64,000 bases of DNA from Verrucomicrobiota bacterium (GCA_023269675.1 JAHFSX010000038.1:1-64000), one strand, 5' to 3'. Counted from the first letter of the stretch, positions 44,362 through 52,344 are shown. Made by a program: numbers and translations. The notes: generated by a model from the letters alone, not told the origin.

Positions 44362-44582
44362 GACCGCCGGCGCCGCCGGCGCCACGCCACGTCCTGGTGT
44401 CGCGCAGAGCCCGCAGAGAAAGTCGGCGGACGACACGGAGGTCGTCCCTCCACTTTTCCCGTATTCTGGAGGGTCGGGCTCCGTCCCGACCGTCCCCGAC
44501 CACCTTTATCCGCGGCGTCCTCCGCGGTCTCGGCGCCCTCTGCGCGAAACCAATTCGGTCCGAACAAATCGGGCCGCAGGTG
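44362..44582. other. gene-free gap with GC-rich repeats
   Basis: The 221-bp gap between convergent recN and the DUF1080 gene holds short GCCGGCGCC-type repeats (44368-44390) and a hairpin GGTCGGG/CCCGACC (44472-44491). No gene is supported. Confidence 0.4.
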
Positions 44583-45875
44583 TTACAGTTCGCGGATGTA
44601 GATGTTCTTGAACTCGATCGGGTCACCGTGGCACTGCAGCTCGATCTGCTCTTTCGCGAAGATCGGAATGGCGCGGTCCCAGTAGTTTTCCAGCACGGTG
44701 TTGTCCACCACCAGCACGCCGTTGAGCTTCACGGTCACCTTGTCGCCGACCATCTTGATGTAAAAGGTGTTCCAGTCGCCGATCAGCCGGTCGGCGACGC
44801 ACAGCGCCTTGCTGGGGTTGTTCTTGTTGTTGTAGAGCCCGCCCGACCCGATGTTCCACTGGTTGTGCGCGTCCCAGATCTGCACCTGCGGCGAGCCGCG
44901 CAGGTAGAGCCCGCTGTCGCCGCGCACGGTCAGCAGACGCCAGTCCACGAACATCTCGAAGTCGCCGTAATCCTTGGCCGTGGCGAGGCTGTAGCCTTTG
45001 CCGTTGAAATAGAGCGCGCCCCCGTCGCGCACCTGCCAGCCCGCGCGCATCTCCTCGTCCGCCTTGGCCTGGATCTCGGCGCGCTTCTCGGGCGCCGCCT
45101 TCTGCCGCACGAGCGGGCTGTCGAATTTCTCCGTGCGCGTTACGCCTTTCCAGCCGGTCAGGTCCTTGCCGTTGAACAGCGTCGTGAAACCTTCAGGGGC
45201 CTTGTTGTCCGCCGGGGCCGTCGCCTGGTAATCGGCGCCGACCTCCTTGATGCGGATGTTGCGCCAGTCCACGCGGGTGCCGTGGCCGAGCCAGCCGAGA
45301 TGCCCTTTGGGGTTATGCAGCCCAGGATGCTGCTTATGGTCCATGGTCTCGGTGATGGCCGCGAGATCGGCATCGACGATCACATCGCCGTTGAGGATCA
45401 CGGTGATCTTGGAGCCGATCGCGCGCACCTCCTGAACGTTCCATTGGCCGACCTTCTTCTGCGACCCGCGCTTGGCCGGGACCACGCCATAGACTGAACC
45501 GTGATACTGATAAGGCTGCAGCTTCGTGTACTGGGAACCCGAGTCGTCCAGGATCTGAAGTTCCATCGCGCCATAGGCCGCGTCGCCCTTCACCGGGCAG
45601 CGCACGCCGAGTCCGTTGTTCGAGTTCGTGTAGACGAGGAACTCAAACCGCAGAATGAAATTGTCGTATTCTTTGGCGGTCAGCAGATTGCCGCCGGTTT
45701 TCGGATCGCAGTACAGGATGCCGTTCTCCACGGCATACCCGTTGGTCGCGCCGATCCACCCCTCCAGATCCTTGCCGTTGAACAGTGGTTCGAAACCCTC
45801 CGAGTCCTTCTCGGCGGCGCAAGCTCCCCCCGCGATCGCACACGCAATGAACGCCCCAATCAGCACAGACCTCAT
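44583..45875 (-). CDS. secreted protein with two DUF1080 (3-keto-disaccharide hydrolase-type) domains
   Basis: The 430-residue product has a signal peptide (MRSVLIGAFIACAIAGGACAA) and two DUF1080 domains. The first is FEPLFNGKDLEGWIGATNGYAVENGILYC...FILRFEFLV (about 30-210). The second is FTTLFNGKDLTGWKGV...WQVRDGGALYFNGKGYSLATAKDYGDFEMFVDWRL (about 235-430). This lectin-like beta-sandwich fold is found in periplasmic or extracellular enzymes of PVC and Bacteroidetes that cleave 3-keto-glycosides. Which saccharide is used is unknown. GGGAG is correctly spaced to the ATG at 45875, so this is preferred over the upstream Met at 45890. Confidence 0.88.
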   Translation of the reverse strand: MRSVLIGAFIACAIAGGACAAEKDSEGFEPLFNGKDLEGWIGATNGYAVENGILYCDPKTGGNLLTAKEYDNFILRFEFLVYTNSNNGLGVRCPVKGDAAYGAMELQILDDSGSQYTKLQPYQYHGSVYGVVPAKRGSQKKVGQWNVQEVRAIGSKITVILNGDVIVDADLAAITETMDHKQHPGLHNPKGHLGWLGHGTRVDWRNIRIKEVGADYQATAPADNKAPEGFTTLFNGKDLTGWKGVTRTEKFDSPLVRQKAAPEKRAEIQAKADEEMRAGWQVRDGGALYFNGKGYSLATAKDYGDFEMFVDWRLLTVRGDSGLYLRGSPQVQIWDAHNQWNIGSGGLYNNKNNPSKALCVADRLIGDWNTFYIKMVGDKVTVKLNGVLVVDNTVLENYWDRAIPIFAKEQIELQCHGDPIEFKNIYIREL

Positions 45876-45983
45876 AATGCTCCCTTTCATTTCCAGTCAC
45901 AGACGGAATCACATCCGACTGCTCATGACTGTCCATATTTAACGCGATTCCGGTTCGGAATGCAATACGCATCGAGCGCTAGG

Positions 45984-46136
45984 CACGGCTTATTCCTTTG
46001 GCCTCAGGAGCGGCCCGCCCGGCGGTCGGGCCCTACCTAAACATGCGACACTAGCATCGTCGCGTATCTTGAAGGTAGGGACGGACCGCTGGGCCGTCCG
46101 TTTGCGTATGTCACACGTCCAAAGGAATGAGCCGTG
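45984..46136. repeat. MITE-like 153-bp inverted-repeat element
   Basis: Terminal inverted repeats CACGGCTTATTCCTTTGG (45984-46001) and CCAAAGGAATGAGCCGTG (46119-46136) match at 17 of 18 positions. Inside, CCCTACCT/AGGTAGGG and GCGAC/GTCGC are nested symmetrically, so the whole unit can fold as a cruciform. It has no coding capacity. It lies between the DUF1080 gene and the macrodomain gene, ending 6 bp before the latter's stop. Confidence 0.65.
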
Positions 46137-46141
46137 GAGCG

Positions 46142-46645
46142 CTAGGCCTCTTTTTGAAGCAAGCGGGCGTAAGTCTCGTAATCACAGCGCGAGAAACAAC
46201 AGAAGGTCACATCGACCCGATACGGCAATGACGCTTGGGTCTCTCTGACCGTCTGAACAGCGATCGCGGCGGCCTGATCGGCCGGGTAACCATACACACC
46301 CGTGCTGATGCACGGAAAAGCGATGCTTTGGATGCCGTGCTCACACGCAAGCAGAAGGGAGCGGCGGTAGCAACTGGCCAAGAGGGCCCCCTCTCCATGC
46401 TTGCCCCCGCGCCATACCGGTCCGACCGTGTGGATGACAGATTTTGCAGGCAGGCGATAGCCCCGCGTTATTTTCGCGTGGCCGGTTTCACACCCGCGGA
46501 GGCCGCGGCACTCGGCCAGGAGTTCCGGTCCGGCGGCATGATGAATCGCGCCATCGACACCTCCTCCGCCCAACAGGGATGTGTTCGCGGCGTTCACGAT
46601 CGCGTCGACTTTCAATGTCGTGATGTCAGCTTGTACAGCGTTCAT
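46142..46645 (-). CDS. macrodomain protein (O-acetyl-ADP-ribose deacetylase-like)
   Basis: This 167-residue stand-alone macrodomain has [36 protein letters not shown], the ADP-ribose-binding loops, then [10 protein letters not shown] and [13 protein letters not shown]. The pattern is that of YmdB-type enzymes, which deacetylate O-acetyl-ADP-ribose or remove ADP-ribose from proteins. The ATG at 46645 is favoured by the family N-terminus; the frame further upstream is not conserved-looking. Its stop lies against the MITE-like repeat. No partner ADP-ribosyltransferase is in the window. Confidence 0.92.
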   Translation of the reverse strand: MNAVQADITTLKVDAIVNAANTSLLGGGGVDGAIHHAAGPELLAECRGLRGCETGHAKITRGYRLPAKSVIHTVGPVWRGGKHGEGALLASCYRRSLLLACEHGIQSIAFPCISTGVYGYPADQAAAIAVQTVRETQASLPYRVDVTFCCFSRCDYETYARLLQKEA

Positions 46646-47192
46646 AGTTTTTATCCGCCGCCCGGAGATGGTTCTTGACCGTGAATCCCGGAGACAAAAC
46701 CTCGACACAGTCACATTTACACCTTCTTAAATTCTGACACCACCGAGGGTTCAAGTCAAGTCCCCCGGGACACCACGGCATGGGTGCGATTCAGTTTCGT
46801 TGAAACTGAGTCGCACCCAGGAGAATTTAGGAGTTAGGATTGAGGATTGGAAGCGCAGAAGACCCTGAAAACAGGGCGTTCGACAAGGAGGAACCCTTTC
46901 GCGAACAACCGTTTCTTGAGGCACTACGTTTGACCTCATTTTGAAGACACGAACACGGACTCTCGAACATGGTACGAGCACGTTCGCTGCCATGGCATTG
47001 CAACTCCTAACTTCTAAATCCTATCGCCTCCTTCGGGTGTGGATTCAACGAACTTGAATCACCCCCCCCCCACGGCATCAGCCATTGATCTTATTTCCCG
47101 TCAAGGACTTCACCCTTCGCCGTTGTTCCGAGTGCCTGCGGTCAGATCGGTTGCCACGCTTAGCAATTATGCTGACACAAGATTCAGGTCGC
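46646..47192. other. gene-free region with hairpin repeats
   Basis: I see no supported gene. A near-perfect hairpin, GGGTGCGATTCAGTTTC (46782-46798) against GAAACTGAGTCGCACCC (46802-46818), has one mismatch and an extra T-A pair outside. A second hairpin at 47035-47064 is built on GATTCAA/TTGAATC and contains a 23-bp sequence that recurs exactly near 52.8 kb. Both begin GGGTG and contain GATTCA, suggesting a dispersed structured repeat. Confidence 0.5.
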
Positions 47193-47226
47193 CGCCCGAT
47201 TGGCTTTTTCCCGTAAACTGTGTTTA
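47193..47226 (+). promoter_or_regulatory. conserved element upstream of the first CBM48 cassette
   Basis: CGCCCGATTG (47193-47202) followed by a T-run, CCGTAAA and GTTTAAT is closely matched at 50849-50886 upstream of the second cassette. Both lie about 100 nt before the start codon. A shared promoter or operator is likely. Confidence 0.5.
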
Positions 47227-47322
47227 ATGAAACCCTTCGATTGTAACCCGCGGCGTTCACAAACGTGAGGCCAATTATTCACGCAGCCGGACGTTCCGTC
47301 TGTCCCGACATTAGGAGAGATT

Positions 47323-47700
47323 ATGAAGGCAACCCAGGCAGTCCTGGCCTCAAAGTCCAGGACGTTGCGTAAATCACCAATGGGATTGAGTCAGAAATCC
47401 GGACTCGTCGAAAGTCTGATGCGGCTGATGGCCCTTGAAACCGGGAAGGCGATCCAGTTCGAAGTCGCCGCCAAAGGGGACAGCCGGGTCTGCATCGCCG
47501 GCACGTTCAACGATTGGGACCCGACCACGCATCCTTTGACCTACCATCCGGAGGACGGGCTTTTCAAAGCGACCCTTCTGATCGAGGCCGGCACGCACGA
47601 GTACAAGCTGGTGGTGAACGGTATCTGGCATATGGACGACACGTGCCCGCACCGGGCGCTGAACCCCTATGGCACCCTCAACAGCGTGATCCGGATTTAG
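47323..47700 (+). CDS. stand-alone CBM48/glycogen-binding-domain protein, copy A1
   Basis: This 125-residue cytosolic protein consists of a basic, flexible N-terminal tail of about 40 residues and one early-set/CBM48 domain: FEVAAKGDSRVCIAGTFNDWDPTTHPLTYHPEDGLFKATLLIEAGTHEYKLVVNGIWHMDD. The fold and the Trp residues (FNDWDP, GIWHMDD) are those that bind alpha-1,4-glucan in AMPK-beta and branching enzyme. There is no catalytic domain. AGGAGA precedes the ATG. It pairs with the next gene (copy B1), and the pair is duplicated at 50973-51818. It may target or sense glycogen-like polymer, which is inference. Confidence 0.85.
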   Translation: MKATQAVLASKSRTLRKSPMGLSQKSGLVESLMRLMALETGKAIQFEVAAKGDSRVCIAGTFNDWDPTTHPLTYHPEDGLFKATLLIEAGTHEYKLVVNGIWHMDDTCPHRALNPYGTLNSVIRI

Positions 47701-47829
47701 CATGCCGATTTACGCTGACAGGCAGGTGACCGAGCGGCCCCGCGTGGAGGCGGCGCGTTGCCGGTCTGGGCGGCAGTCGCTGGGCCCCTCACCTCGGCAT
47801 TATTTTCAAAACCTTAAAGGAAGATAAAG

Positions 47830-48192
47830 ATGAAAATCAAGGCTACGTCCGCAGTCAAGAAGGCCGAAACAGCTCAATCCAAAACGCAGGCGAAGGCGGT
47901 CGCATCCGCCATAAAAAAGGTCGCCCCTGCGACGCCACCCGTCACCTTCAGCGTCCGCGCCGAACCCGGCAGCAAGGTCTTCCTCGCGGGCACCTTCAAC
48001 AACTGGAATCCGACCGCTATGGTGATGACCGACGATAAGGGCGACGGCGTCTACACCGCGACCCTGTATCTCCCTGCGGGGGCCCACGCATACAAGTTCG
48101 TGATCGACGGCACGTGGTGTGCCGATCCCGAATGCGCCGACTGTGTCCAAAACGAGCACGGCACGCTCAACAGCCTGAAGCACGTCAATTAA
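47830..48192 (+). CDS. stand-alone CBM48/glycogen-binding-domain protein, copy B1
   Basis: The 120-residue protein has a Lys/Ala-rich tail (MKIKATSAVKKAETAQSK...) and a CBM48 domain: FSVRAEPGSKVFLAGTFNNWNPTAMVMTDDKGDGVYTATLYLPAGAHAYKFVIDGTWCADPECADCVQNEHGTLNS. It resembles A1 in fold but forms a second subtype with the Cys-containing CADPECADC loop. AAGGAAG precedes the ATG. It lies 129 nt after A1 and is followed by a strong terminator. Its closest relative in the window is copy B2 at 51459. Confidence 0.85.
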   Translation: MKIKATSAVKKAETAQSKTQAKAVASAIKKVAPATPPVTFSVRAEPGSKVFLAGTFNNWNPTAMVMTDDKGDGVYTATLYLPAGAHAYKFVIDGTWCADPECADCVQNEHGTLNSLKHVN

Positions 48193-48365
48193 TTAAAGCA
48201 GGGGGGGCCTGTGTGTCCGCCCGCCTCTCTGCCTTCCTTCAGAGTTGACCGTGCGGGGTTAAGTTTTCTTCTTCTCTCTCCCCCCCTTCAGCCAACAGGT
48301 GAGAACCATTCCCCGAACCCCGCGACAGGTGATTTTACCGCTGCCAGCAGCCAGACAGCAAAAAA

Positions 48366-48405
48366 AAGCGCGCAGGCCCATCAGCCTGCGCGCTTCTCAT
48401 TTTTT
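48366..48405. terminator. bidirectional intrinsic terminator
   Basis: AAGCGCGCAGGC (48366-48377) pairs perfectly with GCCTGCGCGCTT (48384-48395) around a 6-nt loop. An A-run precedes it and CTCATTTTTT follows, so it can stop transcription from both directions. It separates the CBM48 pair from the convergent gene at 48483. Confidence 0.88.
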
Positions 48406-48482
48406 CCTCACCGTCAATTGGCAGGTCCGAGTCAGCCCTCCGAGGTCTCACCCGGTTGCCACGCAATGGGAGCAAGCCCGGT

Positions 48483-48968
48483 TCAAAAACGGTTATCCGC
48501 ACTCTTCAGCCATTGATCCGTAACGATCGTGAGGGATTTCACTGCGGTGTCCTTGTCGCCCGCATGACCCACTTTCACAAGATCGGCGAAGGCCTCGGCA
48601 TTGTCTTGTCGACGCCACTGCCGGCCCTCACCTTTGAGCCGAGGCTCCTGATTCTCCTTTACCTTGATAATCGCCCAGTCGCCAGAGACCCCCTTGTTCG
48701 CATCCAGAATTGTTTTCATCTCCTTCAAAGAAAAGTGCCCCTCAGGCCGGAAATACCGCACATGCTGGGCACGGTCACCAACGAATGCGACCCGGACGTG
48801 AATGTCATTCTTTTGATATTCACGGATCACTACCCTGGGCTTGCGCCCCGTTTCCGTCTTTGCTTCCTTGCCATAACGCTCCATGAATTGAGCGGGCAGG
48901 TCACTCAAGTCCGCGCGAACCGTCGTAACGCCCGTCATCATCGCAAACAGCACACCCGCGATTCCCAT
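48483..48968 (-). CDS. secreted protein of unknown function, 161 aa
   Basis: A signal-peptide-like N-terminus (MGIAGVLFAMMTGVTTVRA) is followed by a soluble domain. It contains RKPRVVIREYQKNDIHVRVAFVGDRAQHVRYFRPEGHFSLKEMKTILDANKGVSGDWAIIK and a C-terminal segment with YADL-like repeats (QDNAEAFADLVKVGHAGDKDTAV). I do not recognise a family. It may be periplasmic. A TATACG box lies 6 nt before the ATG on the minus strand, a weaker case of the leaderless pattern. It is isolated between the two CBM48 cassettes. Confidence 0.65.
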   Translation of the reverse strand: MGIAGVLFAMMTGVTTVRADLSDLPAQFMERYGKEAKTETGRKPRVVIREYQKNDIHVRVAFVGDRAQHVRYFRPEGHFSLKEMKTILDANKGVSGDWAIIKVKENQEPRLKGEGRQWRRQDNAEAFADLVKVGHAGDKDTAVKSLTIVTDQWLKSADNRF

Positions 48969-49082
48969 TCGACGCGTATACCCACCCGTTCTTTTGAGTC
49001 AGCCCTTTCGAACAGACAAAACGCCTAAGTCAAATTCCAACCTTCTTTTAAATTTACACCCTCGATCGCCTGTGTCAATGTC

Positions 49083-49118
49083 GCGTAACTTGCGTTGGGG
49101 GACAAACGCAAGTTACGC
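49083..49118. repeat. perfect 14-bp inverted repeat
   Basis: GCGTAACTTGCGTT (49083-49096) and AACGCAAGTTACGC (49105-49118) are exact inverted copies around an 8-nt loop. There is no T-tract. It lies downstream of tag (minus strand) and upstream of the secreted protein gene, so it may terminate tag transcription or be a protein-binding palindrome. Confidence 0.55.
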
Positions 49119-49272
49119 TTCAAACTTCAGCACGCCAACACGCTCGAACCTGTCGACCCAGCCCTGCACGGGCGAACAGACCCGCCACCTGCCACCGCAT
49201 CCCAAGGCGACGCCGCCAGCGCTAACCGTCGCTATTTCCTCGAACTGGCGGATCATGGAGCGGACAGCACCC

Positions 49273-49860
49273 TCACGCGCCGGTTGTTGGGTTGTTTCTG
49301 GCGAGGTCCTTGTAGCGAAAGCAATCCGTGACGTGGTCGTTCACCATACCGACCGCCTGCATGAATGCGTAGCAGATGGTTGAACCTACGAAATTGAACC
49401 CCCGTTTCCTCAGGTCTTTGCTCATATTGTCGGATTCTTTCGTCGTCGTCGGAAGATCGTCCATGCCTTTCCGGGTGTTCTGAATGGGGGTGCCATCCAC
49501 ATAACGCCACATAAACGTGTCGAGAGTCCCGTACTCCTCCCGTATGGTCAGAACGCCCCGCGCATTCTTGATCGCCGCCTCTATTTTGAGACGATTTCGA
49601 ATGATGCCGGGGTCATGGAGTAGCCGGGTGTTGTCTTGCGCGCCGTATCTGGCGATGCGCTCGAAGTCGAAGCCGTCAAATGCCGTTCGGTAGTCATTCC
49701 TCTTCTTCAATATCGTAAGCCAACTCAAACCGGTCTGGGCCCCTTCAAGAACGAGGAGCTCGAAAAGGCGCCGGTCATCATGAACCGGCACGCCCCATTC
49801 GTCATCGTGGTACGAAACGTAGAGCGGGTCGTTACCACACCAAGCGCATCTTTTTTTCAT
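49273..49860 (-). CDS. tag: DNA-3-methyladenine glycosylase I
   Basis: Tag removes 3-methyladenine from alkylated DNA. The 195-residue protein has MKKRCAWCGNDPLYVSYHDDEWGVPVHDDRRLFELLVLEGAQTGLSW. Cys5 and His18 are zinc ligands, completed by the C-terminal HVTDC (His and Cys four residues apart). Glu and Trp residues of the base-binding pocket are also present. KRGFNFVGSTICYAFMQAVGMVNDH is the standard family block. The length is normal. It is a single gene with no evident operon partner. Confidence 0.96.
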   Translation of the reverse strand: MKKRCAWCGNDPLYVSYHDDEWGVPVHDDRRLFELLVLEGAQTGLSWLTILKKRNDYRTAFDGFDFERIARYGAQDNTRLLHDPGIIRNRLKIEAAIKNARGVLTIREEYGTLDTFMWRYVDGTPIQNTRKGMDDLPTTTKESDNMSKDLRKRGFNFVGSTICYAFMQAVGMVNDHVTDCFRYKDLARNNPTTGA

Positions 49861-50322
49861 GTTGTTCTTGGCCTAAAGCGTTTTCGGCGACAGAAGTCGC
49901 AATCCGATGTGCGACGGACAAATTGCGATGCGACAACGTCACCCGTTATCGTTATCCAACTGCGTTTGAAATCTAGCACACAACCCAATCCCGCATCAAT
50001 ACCGTTCCCGCCATGGCGGACGCTCAACAGGCCACACAGGCCACGCCATGCATGCCCGAAAATATGACGTCGGACAAACCGCCGCCGCGACTCACGGTCG
50101 AAAAGTTCCTCCGTGCCCTCCGAGCCTCCGCTGGAGAGCGCTACCGACAGGACTACGCAATGAACCGATTCCAGCCGTTCCAGAATTATGCAAATTTATG
50201 GCCAATCGGCGATTGACAAACCAAAACGCTTGAAATACTCTAGCAGAGCATTCTTCTTTTATTCATACACGTTCGCTCCGTTTGTGATCATCCCCAACTC
50301 GGATTTACGGTATAAAAAGGTT
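49861..50322. other. gene-free stretch upstream of tag
   Basis: Open frames here are antisense or unsupported and lack recognisable protein features. Base composition drops towards 50200-50320, where a TATAAA box (50311-50316) precedes a short ORF. I see nothing else definite. Confidence 0.3.
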
Positions 50323-50505
50323 ATGACAAGCACTGTCCCGGTCCCCGAAGACAACAGAGTTCTCTCCGCAAGCCAGGGTGACTCGCCTGTCGAGCAGTCG
50401 CGCGAGAGCGCCGAAGCCCACATCACGATCAGGGCCTTAGCGGAGAAGTCGGGAAAATCAATCGACGAAATCATTGAAAACCTGCGCAAGCTCATGCTGC
50501 GATAG
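50323..50505 (+). CDS. possible small protein, 60 aa
   Basis: The ORF from 50323 encodes MTSTVPVPEDNRVLSASQGD, then a predicted helical C-terminus AHITIRALAEKSGKSIDEIIENLRKLMLR. This helical end resembles the N-terminal initiation-factor-like or HTH-like helices of small DNA-binding proteins. AAGG overlaps a TATAAA box just before the ATG. No family can be named. It may be a real small gene or a remnant. Confidence 0.35.
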   Translation: MTSTVPVPEDNRVLSASQGDSPVEQSRESAEAHITIRALAEKSGKSIDEIIENLRKLMLR

Positions 50506-50848
50506 GGCCTGCCTTGGGGGAAGCCCGCTGGAAGTCGGCACCTGGCCCGCTTGTCCAGGCCGATTACGCTAACCTTTTGCATCGCGGTTCTCTTTGTGTT
50601 TGCACCTGTGAGTGCGTGTCTACGGTTTCCGGCATTTTGCCCAAAAATCGTTCACTCAGGAGCACGAGAAGAACGGCCCGCTCATCTTACCTAATGCACG
50701 CCCCCACTGCCCAACCGCTCCTTAATAGTGCATTAACTTAAGGATAACCGGGTCAAATTTAATTCCCTCCACTCAGCATTATTCCTGTTGCCATAGGGTT
50801 TTTAAACGTAAGGGTTAGCGCTGAACGATGACATATGAATCAGCACGG
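50506..50848. other. gene-free stretch before the second CBM48 cassette
   Basis: There is no supported gene and no obvious hairpin. The sequence becomes AT-richer towards the conserved upstream element at 50849. Confidence 0.3.
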
Positions 50849-50886
50849 CGCCCGATTGTTTTTTGTCTGTAAAAACGGTTTAATAA
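50849..50886 (+). promoter_or_regulatory. conserved element upstream of the second CBM48 cassette
   Basis: CGCCCGATTG (50849-50858), a T-run, CTGTAAA and GGTTTAAT match the element at 47193-47226. The preceding bases (GACA...GA.TCAG) also agree. It lies about 100 nt before the ATG. Confidence 0.5.
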
Positions 50887-50972
50887 CGCTCCCTTTTGCT
50901 CCCTGAAACGTGCGCTGAAGGTAGGCGCGCTTCACGGCAGCCGGACATACGGACGCTAAAGCTGGAGAAGTA

Positions 50973-51350
50973 ATGAAAACAACACAGTTCTACAAGTCCA
51001 CAAAAGCCCTCGCACTGTGCCTGTCAGCCAAGGCTGCTCCTCAGGAATCCCAGCGCAGTGAAAATCTGCCGCAACGGAAGAAAAATCAAACCGGGAAGCC
51101 CGTCCAGTTCAAGATCGCCGCCACCCCGACCAGCCAAGTCTCCATAGTCGGCTCGTTCAACCGTTGGGACCCGACCGCTCATCCGTTGACGTACCACCCG
51201 GAGGACGGTCTCTTCAAAGCGACCCTTTGCCTGCAGCCGGGGACATACAAATACAGGTTCTTGGTCGACGGAGTCTGGGAAATGGACGATACCTGCACGT
51301 GCTGGTCTATGAGCAGTAGCGGCGACCTCAGTTGCATTATGCGGGTCTGA
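50973..51350 (+). CDS. stand-alone CBM48/glycogen-binding-domain protein, copy A2
   Basis: This 125-residue protein is the same length as copy A1 and shares the block HPLTYHPEDGLFKATL exactly. Its domain reads FKIAATPTSQVSIVGSFNRWDPTAHPLTYHPEDGLFKATLCLQPGTYKYRFLVDGVWEMDD. The N-terminal tail is divergent and basic. The C-terminus (CTCWSMSSSGDLSCIMRV) has gained cysteines relative to A1. GGAGAAG precedes the ATG. It is followed by copy B2 after 108 nt. Confidence 0.85.
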   Translation: MKTTQFYKSTKALALCLSAKAAPQESQRSENLPQRKKNQTGKPVQFKIAATPTSQVSIVGSFNRWDPTAHPLTYHPEDGLFKATLCLQPGTYKYRFLVDGVWEMDDTCTCWSMSSSGDLSCIMRV

Positions 51351-51458
51351 GCCCCCTGCCTAAGGGATGAAGCGGTATCCGCCCAGATGAAGGAGCGCGG
51401 TCCGCCTGACAGCTTCAGCCATGATCGGAAACACTTAAAACCGTTTAGGAGTACAGAG

Positions 51459-51818
51459 ATGACAATCAAACTCAAAGCCCCTCTCAAGAAAGTCGCAACC
51501 GTAATATCCGCGCCTGGAACGGAAGCCCGCAAAAAAACCGCGAATGCGGATGCCCCCAAGACACAGCGCGTCACCCTCTGCCTTCGCACCGACCCCGGCA
51601 GCAAGGTCTTTATCGCCGGCAGCTTCAACAACTGGGATCCGAACGCCAAGAAGATGGTCGACAAAATGGGCGACGGCCTCTACACCGCGACCCTCAACCT
51701 GCCCGCAGGCGAACACCAGTATAAGTTCGTGATCGGCGGAACCTGGTGCGCCGATCCCGCATGCGCCGAAACGGTCCAGAACGCTCAGGGCACAATCAAC
51801 AGCCTGCTGCGGATTTGA
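51459..51818 (+). CDS. stand-alone CBM48/glycogen-binding-domain protein, copy B2
   Basis: The 119-residue protein has a Lys-rich tail (MTIKLKAPLKKVATVISAPG...) and a CBM48 domain closely matching B1: RTDPGSKVFIAGSFNNWDPNAKKMVDKMGDGLYTATLNLPAGEHQYKFVIGGTWCADPACAETVQNAQGTINSLLRI. AGGAG fixes the ATG at 51459 over an upstream in-frame codon at 51387. It sits 70 nt upstream of the HPr-like gene, so a link between glycogen-like polymer binding and PTS-type regulation is possible. Confidence 0.85.
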   Translation: MTIKLKAPLKKVATVISAPGTEARKKTANADAPKTQRVTLCLRTDPGSKVFIAGSFNNWDPNAKKMVDKMGDGLYTATLNLPAGEHQYKFVIGGTWCADPACAETVQNAQGTINSLLRI

Positions 51819-51888
51819 GACGCCGCGTCAACACGCCCGTGGAAGCGTGTCCACTCGTAACAACTGCCACCGCTTGAGGAGAACCCCC

Positions 51889-52155
51889 ATGAAGAGCCGC
51901 ACCGTCACTGTCAACTGCGAACAGGGACTCCACCTGCTCATCGCCTCACAGGTAGCCAAGATCGCCATGCGTTGTGGCGGGACCGTACAAATCCGGAGCC
52001 AGGGCCAAGTCTTTGTCAACGCCTGCGACGCGATGGAAGTGATGACGCTCGGCGCGGCGGTGGGCACGCCCCTGGAGATAACCGCCGACGGGACGGACGA
52101 AACGAGTGTGTTGCGGGACCTGATCGAACTGATCGAGATGGGCGCCGCCGTCTGA
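51889..52155 (+). CDS. HPr-like phosphocarrier protein with atypical sites
   Basis: The 88-residue protein has the HPr fold: VTVNCEQGLHLLIASQVAKIAMRCGGTVQIRSQGQVFVNACDAMEVMTLGAAVGTPLEITADGTDE. The phospho-accepting His15 is kept in GLH, but the usual Arg17-Pro18 that follows is Leu-Ile. The position of regulatory Ser46 (between NA and MEVMTLG) is Asp47. It might therefore mimic a permanently Ser-phosphorylated HPr, which is inference. TTGAGGAG with 7-nt spacing fixes the ATG. No PTS EI or EII gene is near. Confidence 0.85.
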   Translation: MKSRTVTVNCEQGLHLLIASQVAKIAMRCGGTVQIRSQGQVFVNACDAMEVMTLGAAVGTPLEITADGTDETSVLRDLIELIEMGAAV

Positions 52156-52211
52156 GACGCACTCGCGCTTCCCGCACCATCCTTCATCCTCCTCCAGTCT
52201 CCCCGACGCGC

Positions 52212-52241
52212 TTGACACACCCGCCCCTTTTATAGCATTCT
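52212..52241 (+). promoter_or_regulatory. promoter upstream of the STAS-like gene
   Basis: Perfect -35 TTGACA (52212-52217) with an 18-bp spacer to CATTCT (52236-52241), a poor -10. The nearby TATAGC (52231-52236) is too close for a normal spacer. Seven nt after CATTCT a GTG opens a 29-codon ORF. Confidence 0.45.
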
Positions 52242-52248
52242 TTTCCAC

Positions 52249-52338
52249 GTGAAAAACGCGGCTTCCGACCGATCTGAACGGGCGTGTGCTCGTATCGCAC
52301 GAAAGGCGCTTTCTTATCACTTTAAACAGGCAGGCTAA
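52249..52338 (+). CDS. possible leader peptide, 29 aa
   Basis: A GTG-initiated ORF (VKNAASDRSERACARIARKA, then LSYHFKQAG) ends 6 nt before the STAS-like gene. Its start has the same 7-nt distance from the presumed -10 box as other suspected leaderless genes. The short basic product is unrecognised. It may only couple translation. Confidence 0.25.
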   Translation: MKNAASDRSERACARIARKALSYHFKQAG

Positions 52339-52344
52339 GTTTCC

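Noticed and set aside
40539-44436. Long minus-strand frames (697 and 574 aa) opposite the acyltransferase and recN
   Set aside because: They are shadows of well-identified plus-strand genes, with no domain evidence.
47039-47227. 62-residue ORF before the CBM48 cassette
   Set aside because: It runs through a hairpin repeat and the conserved upstream element. It has no Shine-Dalgarno or motif.
49636-50067. 143-residue plus-strand ORF
   Set aside because: It is mostly antisense to tag, with no recognisable features.
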